Part shown: in pieces, positions 21,246 through 31,662 of the stretch | Layout of the letters: every line of letters begins with the position of its first letter | Position numbering within the stretch: position 1 is the first letter of the stretch | Origin: Pelomyxa schiedti | Taxonomy: Eukaryota; Evosea; Pelobiontida; Pelomyxidae | Reading direction: 5' to 3' | Length of the DNA: 36,865 nt | Assembly (NCBI GenBank): GCA_020536535.1 | Contig: JAHLWZ010000966.1 | Span: forward strand, 1 to 36,865 | Program-made: the position numbers and the translations under genes | The notes under the pieces: model-generated | Told to the model about the DNA's origin: nothing | Databases searched by the model: none | The model's input: only the letters and a program-made list of their open reading frames with translations

Positions 21246-21629
21246 TAAATTAAAACACAAGAAAGATCGCAGAAATACTGGAAGTAGATCATTTTCACTT
21301 TCGGTTTCAGGTACGCAAGTACTGCACCCCAACGAACCGATGATACTTGGACACCTTGATGGAGAAGATGAACCCCGTTTGATTTCAGAGATTGGTAGCT
21401 CGGGTGTCTGGAACCTCAATCAGATTTCCGACTCGAACCTTCCACTTCGGACTCACCCATCTCTCTTTGGTAATATTCCAGGCATCAAGAAGGGCGAAAA
21501 AAACCAAGCACGCGTGATCGGTCCTTTCAACGCAATGGAAAACCGGCAGCGAAAAAAAATGTCCTTTTCGTTTTGTCCAACATTTTTAAGGAGTGTCTGT
21601 TGAAAGAATTCCCCCAAAACAAAGGAAAA
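21246..21629. other. Gene-free stretch between U1 copy B and the radical SAM gene
   Basis: 384 bases. Open frames exist on both strands but neither looks like protein, and the minus-strand one runs back through U1. The first bases after the U1 stem (TTAAATTAAAA) resemble the A/T-rich flank after copy A. The remainder should hold the promoter of the next gene. Confidence 0.35.
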
Positions 21630-23943
21630 ATGACAACAGCACAGAGGCCTGTGTATGGTGAAGTAGTAATAGTGGCTGGCCAGAGTGGCGAGACAGGTAA
21701 CTGTTCCTCTAATCACGGCCCAGTTCAGAGCTGTCATTACATAATGCTCTACCGCCTCCCTTGAGTTCGAAGCAGGCCTCAACACTAACTGTTACAGATG
21801 TGGCTCAGGAGGCAGTGAATACACTGATGGTGGAGGGATTTGAGGCGTCCATACCTTTCTTGAGGGCATACATGAGAAATGGAAAGGTACATACCCGGTA
21901 GTGAGGGAATTTGAGTATCAACATGAGCATTTAGAATGCGGCCGCCGCAGCTGCCTCTGTAACTGCGGGAAGAATGGTACCTCTTGGAGGAGTGTTTATC
22001 AAGCAATTTATAGAAAGAGAGAGGAACGTGACTGCACACCTCATACATGAATATGCGCCTAGCACAAAGGCCGAGTTTGAAACCTATGTGCCAAGGGCCT
22101 CGGTACTGTTGATAAATACTACATTGATGCTTTCCTGGGACTGGGTGGAGCAGATTGCAGATCATGCAAGGCTACTGAATCCCAACATTATAATAGTTGC
22201 TGGCGGAATTGCCGTGCTCAAGTAAGATTCAAATCCTTGAAGTATGTCATTAATTCTTGCAACAAAAGGTTTTACAAAGTGCGGCAATTTATAGATGCTG
22301 GAAAACTACCTTCAAATGCTAATGTCTTGCGGGAAAACTTGAGACTCCTTTTCTTAAAGGAATACCATTCCTCCATTGATTTCTTTATTGCCAGTAATTC
22401 AGGAGAATATACTCTACTTTCCCTGCTTGATTCCTTGGCTAAGGTTGAGCAGTGAATTTAACAATCCCGTTCACATGTTTTTAGAGTTCAGAAGATTGGA
22501 AAACACTTCCAGGTGTATGTTGGCAGGAACCAAATGCGGTCCAATGGAATATGAATCCTAGTAAGGGAAAAAGTTCACCTGCCTTCTTTTTCTAACTCCC
22601 ACATAGTGGGCAACGAGCCCATTTCAGATGTAGAAGTCGACTGGGCTAAGGAAATAATTCCAAATCCTGAGCGCATCATCTTCCCTATTCAAGTGGGATA
22701 TGGTTGTCCATTCAAGTAAGAAGGAGTTAATAGTATTACGTCCTTACTTGTTTGTAGGTGCGGCTTTTGTGATTTCCATTTTATTGCCTCAAAGCCTCAT
22801 CAATCGGATCTCGCTTCTGTCATTCGAACTCTGAAGTCTGTACCACTTATCGAAGGGGTCAGACGGGTGTGTTTCGTGAGTCCTTATGTGAACTCAGTCA
22901 TGGCAGGTCTTTTTCACAAATGAAAATTTATTGTTGAACAGCAAACAAAGCCATGAACTGTTGCAGGCAATAATTGATGCAGACCTGCATTTGAGATGGA
23001 CTGGTTTTGTAAGAATTGATGCTGTTCAGACAAGTGATATTGTTGACCTTATTGTCCAATCGGGCTGTGAGAAAGTCTTGATTGGAGTGGAAAGTGGAGA
23101 TGAAACAGTGTTGAGGAATATGAACAAGCACTGTGCACCAGCGGTTTGTTATCGAACTGAGTTCTTTTCATTTAATTTGCTTTTTATCTAGCTGATAACC
23201 CGAGCACTTTCCCTTCTATTGGCAACGAAAATTGCAGTTCACACGTACTTACTTGTTGGTTTTCCAGGAGAAACTGAAGTATGAGTTTCCTCGTGGCCTA
23301 TGTTTCACTCAAATATGATTTCAAAAAAGGGAACCATTGCCAACACTGTCCGTCTATTCAATGAACTTCCTGAAGGAGGCTTACTTATGTTCAAGGTAGT
23401 CTCTCATCATGTGTAACTCATTCTTTTTCAGTTTCCATATTTATGTATTATTCAAGTGAATAAACTATACAAACCTCATAAACCAATTGCTAACAAACGA
23501 TTTGGCGAATTGGCCAATTTCCTAGGCCATCCCACTTATCGTGGCGCCCCTGTCGCCGATTTCAATGTTCCCGGAGCAAAGAGTGGGATTCGGACTTGTG
23601 GGAGTGACAAACAAGTGGCGCCACACCACGATGGACTACGCCACGGCCCACGCACTTGCTCAGAAAATCCCGGACATGATGAAGTCCACTTTGACGTCAG
23701 TCGTGCCAATTGACCAGATCTTCCCAGTATGGGACTGGGAGAAGATGCGCCAGCTCAATCTGGCCAGGAACGTGGTGTGTTTTCGGCTTCGTTCCGTTTT
23801 GTTTTTTTTTTCTCGCTGTTTGGACAACTTGGACTGATCATAGCTAGTTGAGATTCAGGCAGAGGGGACTTCAAGAGCAGCCGGTTGACCCAAGGACAGA
23901 TGACCAGCTCTGGAGTGCCTTGGAAGCCAACCTCTATCCATAA
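21630..23943 (+). CDS. B12-binding-type radical SAM protein, about 548 aa, 12 or 13 exons
   Basis: The N-terminal ~160 residues look like a cobalamin-binding Rossmann domain (VVIVAGQSGET at the start; NPNIIIVAGGIAV as last strand and turn), without the DxHxxG motif. The radical SAM core follows: YGCPFKCGFCDFH (CX3CX2C, three iron-sulfur ligands, interrupted by an intron after the second Lys), RVFFTNENLLL, LIGVESGDETVL (SAM-ribose Glu-S/T-G) and YLLVGFPGET. Exons: 21630-21696, 21798-21886, 21935-22221, 22269-22443, 22485-22560, 22607-22715, 22758-22866, 22907-23143, 23192-23278, 23330-23395, 23526-23774, 23848-23943. A 24-nt exon at about 23432-23455 may also be used. The family is mainly bacterial and archaeal (BchE-like, methyltransferases, cyclases). 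The substrate is unknown. Such enzymes need anoxic chemistry and cobalamin, so transfer from a prokaryote is likely. Confidence 0.87.
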
Positions 23944-24038
23944 TGCTCAACCTTGATCTCAAAGAAATCCTTTTTTTGATTGCAGATGAGTTCGACTTCT
24001 TTCTATCTAAAAAAAAGAAGCCAACGATACGAAGAGGG

Positions 24039-24673
24039 ATGTCGCTCAACACGAATTCGGCATCACAAAACAATCTTTTGGATGTGCTGAGGGCGAGTAG
24101 CTCCAGCATTTTATGTGTGTAAAACCCGGGATGTGCCACATGAGTGGTTTTTTTTCAAGGGTGCACTTTATGAAATCTCTTTCTTTCTCCTTTTCCTTTT
24201 GAGTGGTTGTTTTAACTTTTTTTTTTTTTTTTTGTTGCTCCCCTTTTGTTTGTTTTGTGGTGCTCTCGTTGGTCAAACACCTTAATTTAATTAAGAATGC
24301 CCATTTCTTTTTCTCCCTCCTTTCAGCGAACTTATCTCTGAAGAGGACGACATCACCATCAGCACTCGGTTCTGAATGCACAACAGCAACCTCAGTCGTG
24401 AGCAACGCAAGCCCCAACACATCACCAGGCCTCCCACTCTCGCCCGTTGTCCCACAATCCTCCTCCACCTCCACCACCACCGTGAACTGCCACTCGCCAA
24501 CCCCACCCCCGACCTTGTCCCTGTCGCCACCTCTGGCCAATTTATCTTCCGGTTCTCAGGGTGTGGGGGACCAAAAGAGCCCCGTTCTGCCTCAATCTCC
24601 TCCTTCTCAGAGACTCAGGCCTCTGGGTTCCATGTCATGGCCTTCAACTCCAAAGGGTGAGTCCCCATCGTCT

Positions 24674-24705
<32 letters not shown>

Positions 24706-26146
24706 GTTGTTGTTGTTGGTCTAAACATAGGCATTTGGTCTGCCATTTTTCCTACAAAAGTTGTCGAAAATTACGAAGAGTGGCTCAAAAACGACCCCCA
24801 ACTCTCTGCTACTATTCATGGGCTGAATGCACTCTTGACAATCCTGAAAGGGAGCACAGGTTCCTCACGTCACATATGCACTACTTAGTTAACACTTTCT
24901 TTTTCTCTGTCTCTCTCTCAGCAACAACTATTATGGGGTTGAGACAAGAACTTGATGAAGAGGCAGCAAAACTATTCGAGAGCAACAAAGCAACTATATC
25001 TGTTGCTTCAGGTCTTTTACTAAACTTCCTCTGCTATTCTGAACTTTTACCACAGGATGTGCTTTATTTCTTCAATTTGTTACACATATTGCCCTTGATG
25101 TGGAGGTAAGTTCCACTTGAATCAGTAGTTGTTAAAGTATTTAGGATATTGAACAATGCAAAGCTAAATTAGTTGAAAGAGCAGAGCTACTTATAACAAG
25201 AATGTCCGAAGCAAGAGACAGAATTGCAACCATAGCATATCCCTTCATTACTGACGGCTCAGTATATTCCCTGCAAACATACTAATCAGCCAACCAAATA
25301 AAGGTTTTCCTCGTACATGGCTCCTCTAAAGTTGTACTGAAGCTGCTGCAAAGAGCAGCCCAGGAACATATCTCCTTCCGTGTAATCTGCACCGAATCGA
25401 GACCTGGGTCCTCTGGGTATTCCACTCGCCGATCTTTGTTGCATAAATCCACACCTCGACTGCAGCTAATCGCCACACTCCACATACAAGATGTACTTTT
25501 GCCTTGATCTAATCTTCTTATGGCGAGGAAGATTCAACTTCGCGCGGAGTCTTCAAGCATTGACTATTCCCGTTGAAATCATTTTGGATTCTGCAGTTGC
25601 CGCAGTTATGGACAAAGTTGATGCAGTTATTTGCGGTTCTGAAGCTATTGTTGAAAATGGTGGCATAATTAATAAGGTATGCCTTATCTATTCTACATAT
25701 TTTTTTTCCTACTAAAAAAGCAACAACCAAAAGATCGGGACATTTCAAATCTCCATTGTTGCCAAAGCATTCAATAAACCGTTCTATGTTGCTGCTGAAA
25801 GCTTCAAATTTATCCGATTGTACCCACTCACCCAATCAGAGATACCACAGGTTCGAACCCTTTTTTTATACCTATCTTTCTCACACTTACACAGAGAGCG
25901 TCCCCTTTTACCGCCTGTGCCGCATGCTCCCCAGCACTGCCGTCCTCAATTCAAGTTCATTTCCCACTTCCCTAACACTGACTGACACCACTAAAAACAA
26001 CTACATAGGTTTTCAATCCACATAGTGACTACACACCACCAAACTACATCACTTTACTCTTTACTGAGCTTGGTGTTCTCACCCCTTCTGCCGTTTCTGA
26101 CGAACTCATTAAGCTGTCATCACTATCCGCACCAACCAACTCTTGA
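24039..26146 (+). CDS. EIF2B1: Translation initiation factor eIF2B subunit alpha, 434 aa
   Basis: eIF2B is the nucleotide exchange factor for eIF2; alpha is a regulatory subunit that senses phosphorylated eIF2. Strong family blocks: [92 protein letters not shown] and [17 protein letters not shown]. Exons: 24039-24114, 24327-24656, 24731-24859, 24922-25011, 25056-25105, 25145-25261, 25304-25416, 25532-25676, 25734-25850, 26009-26146; the sum is 435 codons. Human eIF2B alpha has 305 aa. The extra ~130 residues are an N-terminal Ser/Pro/Thr-rich extension from exons 1-2, joined in phase to the conserved core. Introns 3 and 9 start GTTCCT and GTTCGA. Intron 1 holds a long T tract. Confidence 0.94.
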
Positions 26147-26698
26147 ATTTTTGATAATAGAAACAAACTTTATGCAAAATATGTGTTCTTTTCTTTTTAT
26201 CTGGTTTGGATACAGTGGCAAAGAGGCTCTTTGCTGGGGGTCCTTTAACCAAAGTACAACAAAAGGAGATGTGTTACACAGGTACAATCACAACTGTATT
26301 ACATGTGAGAATCCAAGGAACTATGTGAGGAAAAGAAAAACCTGATTGGGTGGATCAACTCCTACAGGCGGCTCTGTGCTCTTTATTGCAATTGTAAGGG
26401 GTGCGTGTTTACATCGTGAGGGCATTCTTAGCACTAGAACGTCACCACTTCGCAGGTTTTCCTAGTATGTCCGCAAATGGGTATCAAGATATGCGTCCTA
26501 GTTTTCCTTTACCTCAAAATTGGTAAAATTTGCTATCTTAGTTCCCGGTAGTAAATCTGGTACCGCATCAGCTGGTATCAGGCTTTCCCAGTCCTAATGA
26601 ACGTTGAAACTGTTACAGAGAGAAAGTTCGTACATGAAACTGAGCTAAATTAATTTGCCCTAGAATCGCCGTATCAATTGGCATGGGTGAGAGAGGGC
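26147..26698. other. Convergent intergenic region
   Basis: About 550 bases between the stops of eIF2B alpha and the GOST-family gene. I see no exon. A near-perfect palindrome GCAAAGAGGCTCTTTGC lies at 26219-26235, followed by a mixed-composition stretch without tRNA or snRNA features that I could find. Confidence 0.35.
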
Positions 26699-28320
26699 CT
26701 AAAAACGTTGAGTAAAGGGTAAATGCGAGTTATTTTTTCTACCTAATCTTTTTGGGGTCATCCAGTAGACAAACGAAATTATCATTGAAATAAGCATGAC
26801 TTGAGCCACAGCATGCACCAGCCACAAATAATTCCACACAATGAAAGTGCGAACACAGATTATTACAACAGCAGCTCCAAAATATAGGATAACAGCTGCT
26901 CTGATTGCCCGCAGCAACTTCACCTAATTAAGTTCTAGGATCCATAATTTATTTGTACCTTCATTTTTGAACGTAATACAGTATCCTCCACAACTTCATG
27001 CAATAACCACAAGTATGCATGCAGTGTGTGCATATTTTGATTAACCTATGAGTACTGTTCATAAGATTGAGAGGAGAGAAACAAGTAAATAAAGCTTACA
27101 CCAGAAGTCACTCTTGGTAAAATAAAGAAGAATGCAAGAAGCAGTGTCAAGAAATAATAACCATCATTGTAAAACCTAGGGTGCACGTAAGACGGGCTAC
27201 AAACAGCAAATAACAACGTGTGGAACAGCAGAGAAGTGAAGAGTAAGGCAACGCCAATTATTATTGTCCGGAGTTCCGTAGTCTGGAGTTGCTGCCGTAT
27301 AATGCGAAAACCCTTACACACCAAAAGGATAATAGAAAATAACGTCGTTTGCATCACTGCTATAAGGAAACCTGAACATAGGAAGTAGTACTTCCTTTCA
27401 TGTCCTTTTTATTTATTAAATAAAAGAGAACCATAAAAAATCCCACCTGTTTTGTGAAGGAGAGTCCAGTAAGTTGCTTGCGCAACGACAAAAAATAGGC
27501 ATGCGCCAAGAGTAGCTGTCAGAAGTGGATGTAAATCGCGGAGACTAGCAAAGAAAGTAAGTATGGACTGAGAAGGGAGGGGATGATAACAAAAATCTTC
27601 TTCCCCACAAGAGTGTGAAGCAGTGTCCGATTAACACAACTCCCCACAAAGCACAGGAAACGTAATATAAGTATGGAAGAGGAATATCTTGAGAAATATG
27701 AGAGATATTGGAGAGAAGTCTAAACCTCCAACGGGAAGTTGTTCTTCACCAGGGTTCAAAAAAGTATATGAAATTATTACCTCATCCTGAAGAAATAAGG
27801 AGGGCAACTCAAGGGGGAAGGTGTACCAGTGTGCCGGCATAGGCACAATTTATAATGTACAAATAATAGTTTGATGTTGTAAGAACTGTGTGATTCGATA
27901 CAACGCCAGGACTAACTTTATATTTGTGGAGGGAATTTCAAGTGAGGTCCCAAATAAACGAAAATAGCTACTGACATGTGTATTCACACTTAATAGAACT
28001 ACACGGGTGATCAAGCAGAGTATCACGCTGTTTCCCTTGGGTGCATAACGTTGCATTCACTTTGGACCTGATTTCTGCAGGTTCCACAGTATAGTAAATA
28101 GACACACTACCCCCAGCATGGAAACTGAACAAACGGCGTTGTAATAACTCAGAAATCGAGATTGGGGGAGAAAAAGGGCAAACCCAAATGTGTCTAATAG
28201 CAAAGGGGCGCCAACTTCGAGCGATTTAACAGAGTGGTTTGTAACCACAAACGAATTGCCACCATGTATTTCCAACAGAAGAGCGAGACTAGTCGTGACC
28301 ACAAAAAGACCAGCAATCAT
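26699..28320 (-). CDS. GOST-family seven-TM protein (GPR107/GPR108/TMEM87-like)
   Basis: Joined minus-strand exons begin with a signal peptide (MIAGLFVVTTSLALLLEIHGG). A Cys-containing luminal domain follows, with SKVNATLCTQGK and YYLYIINCAYAGTL, then ISYTFLNPG and LPVGDIPLPYLYY, which leads into the first TM helix. The block EIPLPKLY before TM1 is characteristic of GPR107/108. Later TM pieces include DLHPLLTATLGACLFFVV, VCKGFRIIRQQL (cytosolic turn) and a final block of helices ending FVYWMTPKRLG. Donors used include GTGTCT, GTCAGT, GTACAC, GTTTAG, GTTATC, GTGGGA, GTAAGC and GTACAA; all junctions stay in frame. GOST proteins work in Golgi and endosomal trafficking. Exact family placement is by short blocks only, and the luminal exons are less certain than the TM part. 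Confidence 0.75.
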
Positions 28321-28555
28321 ACGCCACCGGTGTCACAGGCTCAGATCTCCCTCGCTTTTGATTTTCTGTTGATTATTACTCCGTCGTTTTGTGAGAGACG
28401 TCGGGCCGTGCACAGAAAAAAAGCAAAAAACCAGCCGCCACAAACACTGGGTGAGTCACTCAACAAGGTTTTTTATATTGTTCAGCACAATAACAGTGAG
28501 CGATAGGTTTTTAACGTCTTGGTGAGGAGGGAGAGCCTGCTGTTGTTTATAGAGA
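28321..28555. promoter_or_regulatory. Divergent promoter region, GOST gene and small TM gene
   Basis: 235 bases between two divergent starts. It contains the palindromic heptamer TGAGTCA (28452-28458), a bZIP-type site in other eukaryotes, and an A/T-rich TTTTTTATATTG nearby that could serve as a TATA-like element. Function is inferred from position. Confidence 0.3.
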
Positions 28556-29021
28556 ATGCAACGAGATCCCCATGTACCAGTAGAGATGGAAATTAGTATT
28601 GTTGATGCAATTGTGGTGTCACTGATTGCCCTGCTGGCCATTGTGTTTGTGTGGTACTGCACAAAGGCCATCACTACTGTAATAGCTTGGATTGTAAAGG
28701 TACGCAACAGCCGCCATTCTCGATTTTTTTTTTACCAAATTATGACCTTACTGTTAAGATGACCATTGTGTGTACAGTGCTGGGTTTGCTTGCCTTCCTA
28801 TTACTCCAATTATTTTCTCCTGAAGACAAGGCTCTCATTGGCTCCTTTGTGTGGGAAAGTGTTTCGCACCTTGGCTCACTATCATGTCATTCTTTTCCTG
28901 TTTCGTGTTTGCTATTAATACACTCCCAGACACTGTGATACAGCTTCTCAGTTCTGCATACACCACTGTATTGGCACCCACTATCTCCTATGCATACAAC
29001 CTCTTAGCACCTCAGCAATGA
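28556..29021 (+). CDS. Small integral membrane protein, two TM segments, 111 aa
   Basis: Exons 28556-28699, 28759-28858 and 28930-29021 join in phase to 112 codons ending in TGA. The first exon encodes a short polar N-terminus and a strongly hydrophobic segment (VVSLIALLAIVFVWYCTKAI). The second has TIVCTVLGLLAFLLLQLF. The tail VIQLLSSAYTTVLAPTISYA is amphipathic or weakly hydrophobic. No signal peptide cleavage site is obvious, so the first segment may be a signal anchor. Without the last splice the protein would end earlier in a less convincing tail. I do not recognise the family. It shares a promoter region with the GOST gene, which may hint at a common membrane-trafficking setting. Confidence 0.6.
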
Positions 29022-29060
29022 ATAGTGATAATTTTGTATTCCTTTTAACTCTTGGATGAA

Positions 29061-31527
29061 TTACACAAGTGAAAAGCTCACACCTTCGCAGCACACACGA
29101 CAAGCGAGGTGCAATCTCGAGGCACTAGACAGTGGTGGTGTCAGAGACATTATTTCCTTGATGACCCCATCACACCACAGGGCTGCCACGCCTGCCTGCC
29201 GGTCAACGAGAACAACCGCCACCCCAGCTGTGACATAAGAAGGCCACCACATTGATCTGCCATCACCCGGGAAGGCGACCTGGGCAACTTGGGCATCCCC
29301 GCTGACCACCGCAAGTACCCAGCAGCAGCTACAGGGTTTTCCAACCTTCACATGAAACGTAGCCGCTGCACCAGGCGCAACACCTGCGATTGTCCGTGTC
29401 CACCGTTTTTGGCCGTCTGTTGGTAACCGTGGCGTCATCATCGCAAAAATCGGCAGCAAGATCCCAGGCACGCTCCCACTTGGTGGCCGTGGGGGCGAGG
29501 TGGAAACGGTCTAATTTGACATTCGTGAAATTGGTGGAACAGAGGTACACCCCTGTCAAGTCGCTTCCAGAGAGGTCTGCATTGGAGCAGTCTGCGTACC
29601 CTAAGTCACTGCAACTCAAGTTGGTAGAATCGAGCTTAGAATCACTTAGGTCACAGTTCCTAAGATTAGAACCCTGAAGATTAGCGCCAGAGAGTATGGA
29701 GCCACTGAATTTCGTTCCAGATAGGTCTGCTCCAAGGAAATTCGCTCCCTTCAGTAAAAAGCCAGAGAAATCGAACCCTGCTAACTTACAGTTTGAGAAG
29801 TTGACTCCGGGTAATTCACGTGGAAGTTTGGTTGAATTCAAAATTGACCCACTCAATTCAAATGCCTGAGGTATAACTGCATGAGTAAGATTGCACAGAG
29901 TCATGTCTGTGCGGATAAGCGCGGCGGGAAGTATCGTTAGGTGAAAGTTCGCTCCTCGTAGGGAAGATTCATGGAGAGTAGCACCAGCCATATTTGCCGA
30001 TGTCAGGTCTGCTCCATCTAATATGGCGCCACTAAGTGAGTTAGAGAATAGGTATAGTAGTTAAATAATGGGTGAAGCGGGAATTATACCGCATATTTGC
30101 CTTTGAAAAATTTACATGGGAAAGGTTTGCTCCACTTAAGTCTGCATTGACTAGGGATGCGTTACACATAAGGAATCCAGACAGATTTTTCCCAGAAAAA
30201 GTGGAGTTACTGAGCTGCTTGCCACTCCAGTCCAGTGGGTGTGCTGTGGGACACACGATTGCCTGTGCCTCGGATGTGCAACCAGGCTGAACTCCCGTAA
30301 TTGTTGACGAATATCCTTTCTCCTCATTCAGGACTGGTTCATGGAGAACGCACGATGAGGATAAGTGCCTATCCATCAAGCTTAGGGAAGATAGGAGTGT
30401 ATTTTCAAGAGATGCAAGTCGTAACAGAATAGGACGCTGCAATTCAAATGCACAGGAAACAGTGTGTTGAGCCAGCTGACCACGGGGACCCTTCCATTGG
30501 CAACCAACAACCATTCCAGTACATGGAACAAGAAAAGCAGCACAACTTGTTGAGGCATGTTGATCTTGCTTTATTGGTGGAACCTTCATTCCACATCCAA
30601 GAGGGCAACCTTATTTCAGTGAAACCCGCCAATTTTTATAATTGAGCACACCAACTGGGCAATCATTACGATCATGAACATCGGTATCCTTGCGTTTGAA
30701 TTGGGCATCACATTTCGGGCATTTTACAGACACTTCAGGACACACAGCTTCTTCATGAGCTTTTTGCTTCAAAGGGGCAATCTTTTCATTGCATCCGAAC
30801 CGGCACACTGGCAGTTTAATTGTTTAATAGGATTCAATGAAGTTGGGCTTACAGACTGGACAGTCTTCTTTGATATGCATTTTCAACATTCCACGCTTCA
30901 TTGCCATATTGCACTTGTCACACACAATATCAACCATTGGGCACTCTGTTTGCTCATGGCTTAACTGAGTGGCAGGAGATAACGTTGTAGACTCAGCACC
31001 ACACTTGGGGCAAGCTAGTGTTGTATTGTTTTTATGTGTTTATTGGGTTGTAGATTTATATTTATTCTTCTCAGGTTGGTAGGGTGTATGTACATACGCC
31101 TTGGACAGGCTGGATAATGGTGGATAAACTTCTTCCGGGACATCAATTGTCCACACGAGCTTGGGCACCGAACTTCAAGTTGGTCCAGCTGTGTCAGGCA
31201 CCTTGGATTGGCAACAGAAACAACGGAAGGCACCGTGGCAGAGCACACTGGGCATGGTCGTCCCACCTCAATGCACTTTCTACACATATAGGACGTGCAG
31301 CACGCTGCCGAAACTGGGTCAAACAAAGGCCTCTATTTCACAAACGCACTTTAGCCCTGCACCACAAAAATTGGCAAAAAAAAAAAAGGGGGAGTACTCA
31401 CTTGGCAGTGCTCATTTCCGCAAGTCCAAGGAAACGCATCCAAAGCGCCAACATACTGGAACGGAGGAGGTGACTGTGGTCGTACTTGAGCCCCCGGCTC
31501 CCCGCCACTCCTCTCCACCCCGGCCAT
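29061..31527 (-). CDS. RING-like / TRAF zinc-finger / pentapeptide-repeat protein
   Basis: Minus strand from ATG 31527. Exon 1 (31527-31402) ends in CGNEHCQ, joined to RPLFDPVSAACC and MCRKCIEVGRPCPVC. This is RING-like, but the usual His is Ser (residue 56 in C-T-S-Y-M-C). Four or so TRAF-type zinc fingers follow (for example CPKCGAESTT...HEQTECP; CDKCNMAMKRG...HIKEDCP; CRFGCNEKI...HEEAVCP; CPKCDAQFKRKD...HDRNDCP). After about 100 residues come some 25 pentapeptide repeats of the A(D/N)LSG type (GANFLGADLSGTKFSGSIL), which form a right-handed beta helix. A 55-nt intron (29417-29471) then joins about 115 residues of unknown fold with GVAVVLVDRQAGVAALW. Other introns start GTATGT, GTAAGC, GTGTGC and GTATAA. 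Probably a ubiquitin-related adaptor. The last intron is the least certain; without it the protein stops at 29329. Confidence 0.82.
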
Positions 31528-31662
31528 TTTTTTGTTGTTTTGAGACGGAACCAACACGATTTGCTTTTTTCGGTTTGAAAAAAGAAACGCCCAAGAAAGA
31601 AAATCATCCGCCAAGTGGGATTGACAAAAGCGAATGAGTTTCTATTGTGGGGGATAGAGAGC

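Noticed and set aside
20937-21419. Minus-strand ORF of 160 codons
   Set aside because: It runs through U1 copy B and the shared promoter; the sequence is explained by RNA structure.
21425-21445. tRNA T-loop-like GGTTCGAGTCGG (minus)
   Set aside because: The flanking bases do not form a T stem, and no acceptor or D arm is found.
25846-25862. tRNA T-arm-like GGTTCGAACC
   Set aside because: It is the donor region of an eIF2B alpha intron; no other tRNA parts are nearby.
29329-29331. TAG as the end of the pentapeptide gene
   Set aside because: A 55-nt GT-AG intron just before it leads in phase to a further 115 protein-like residues; kept as an alternative.
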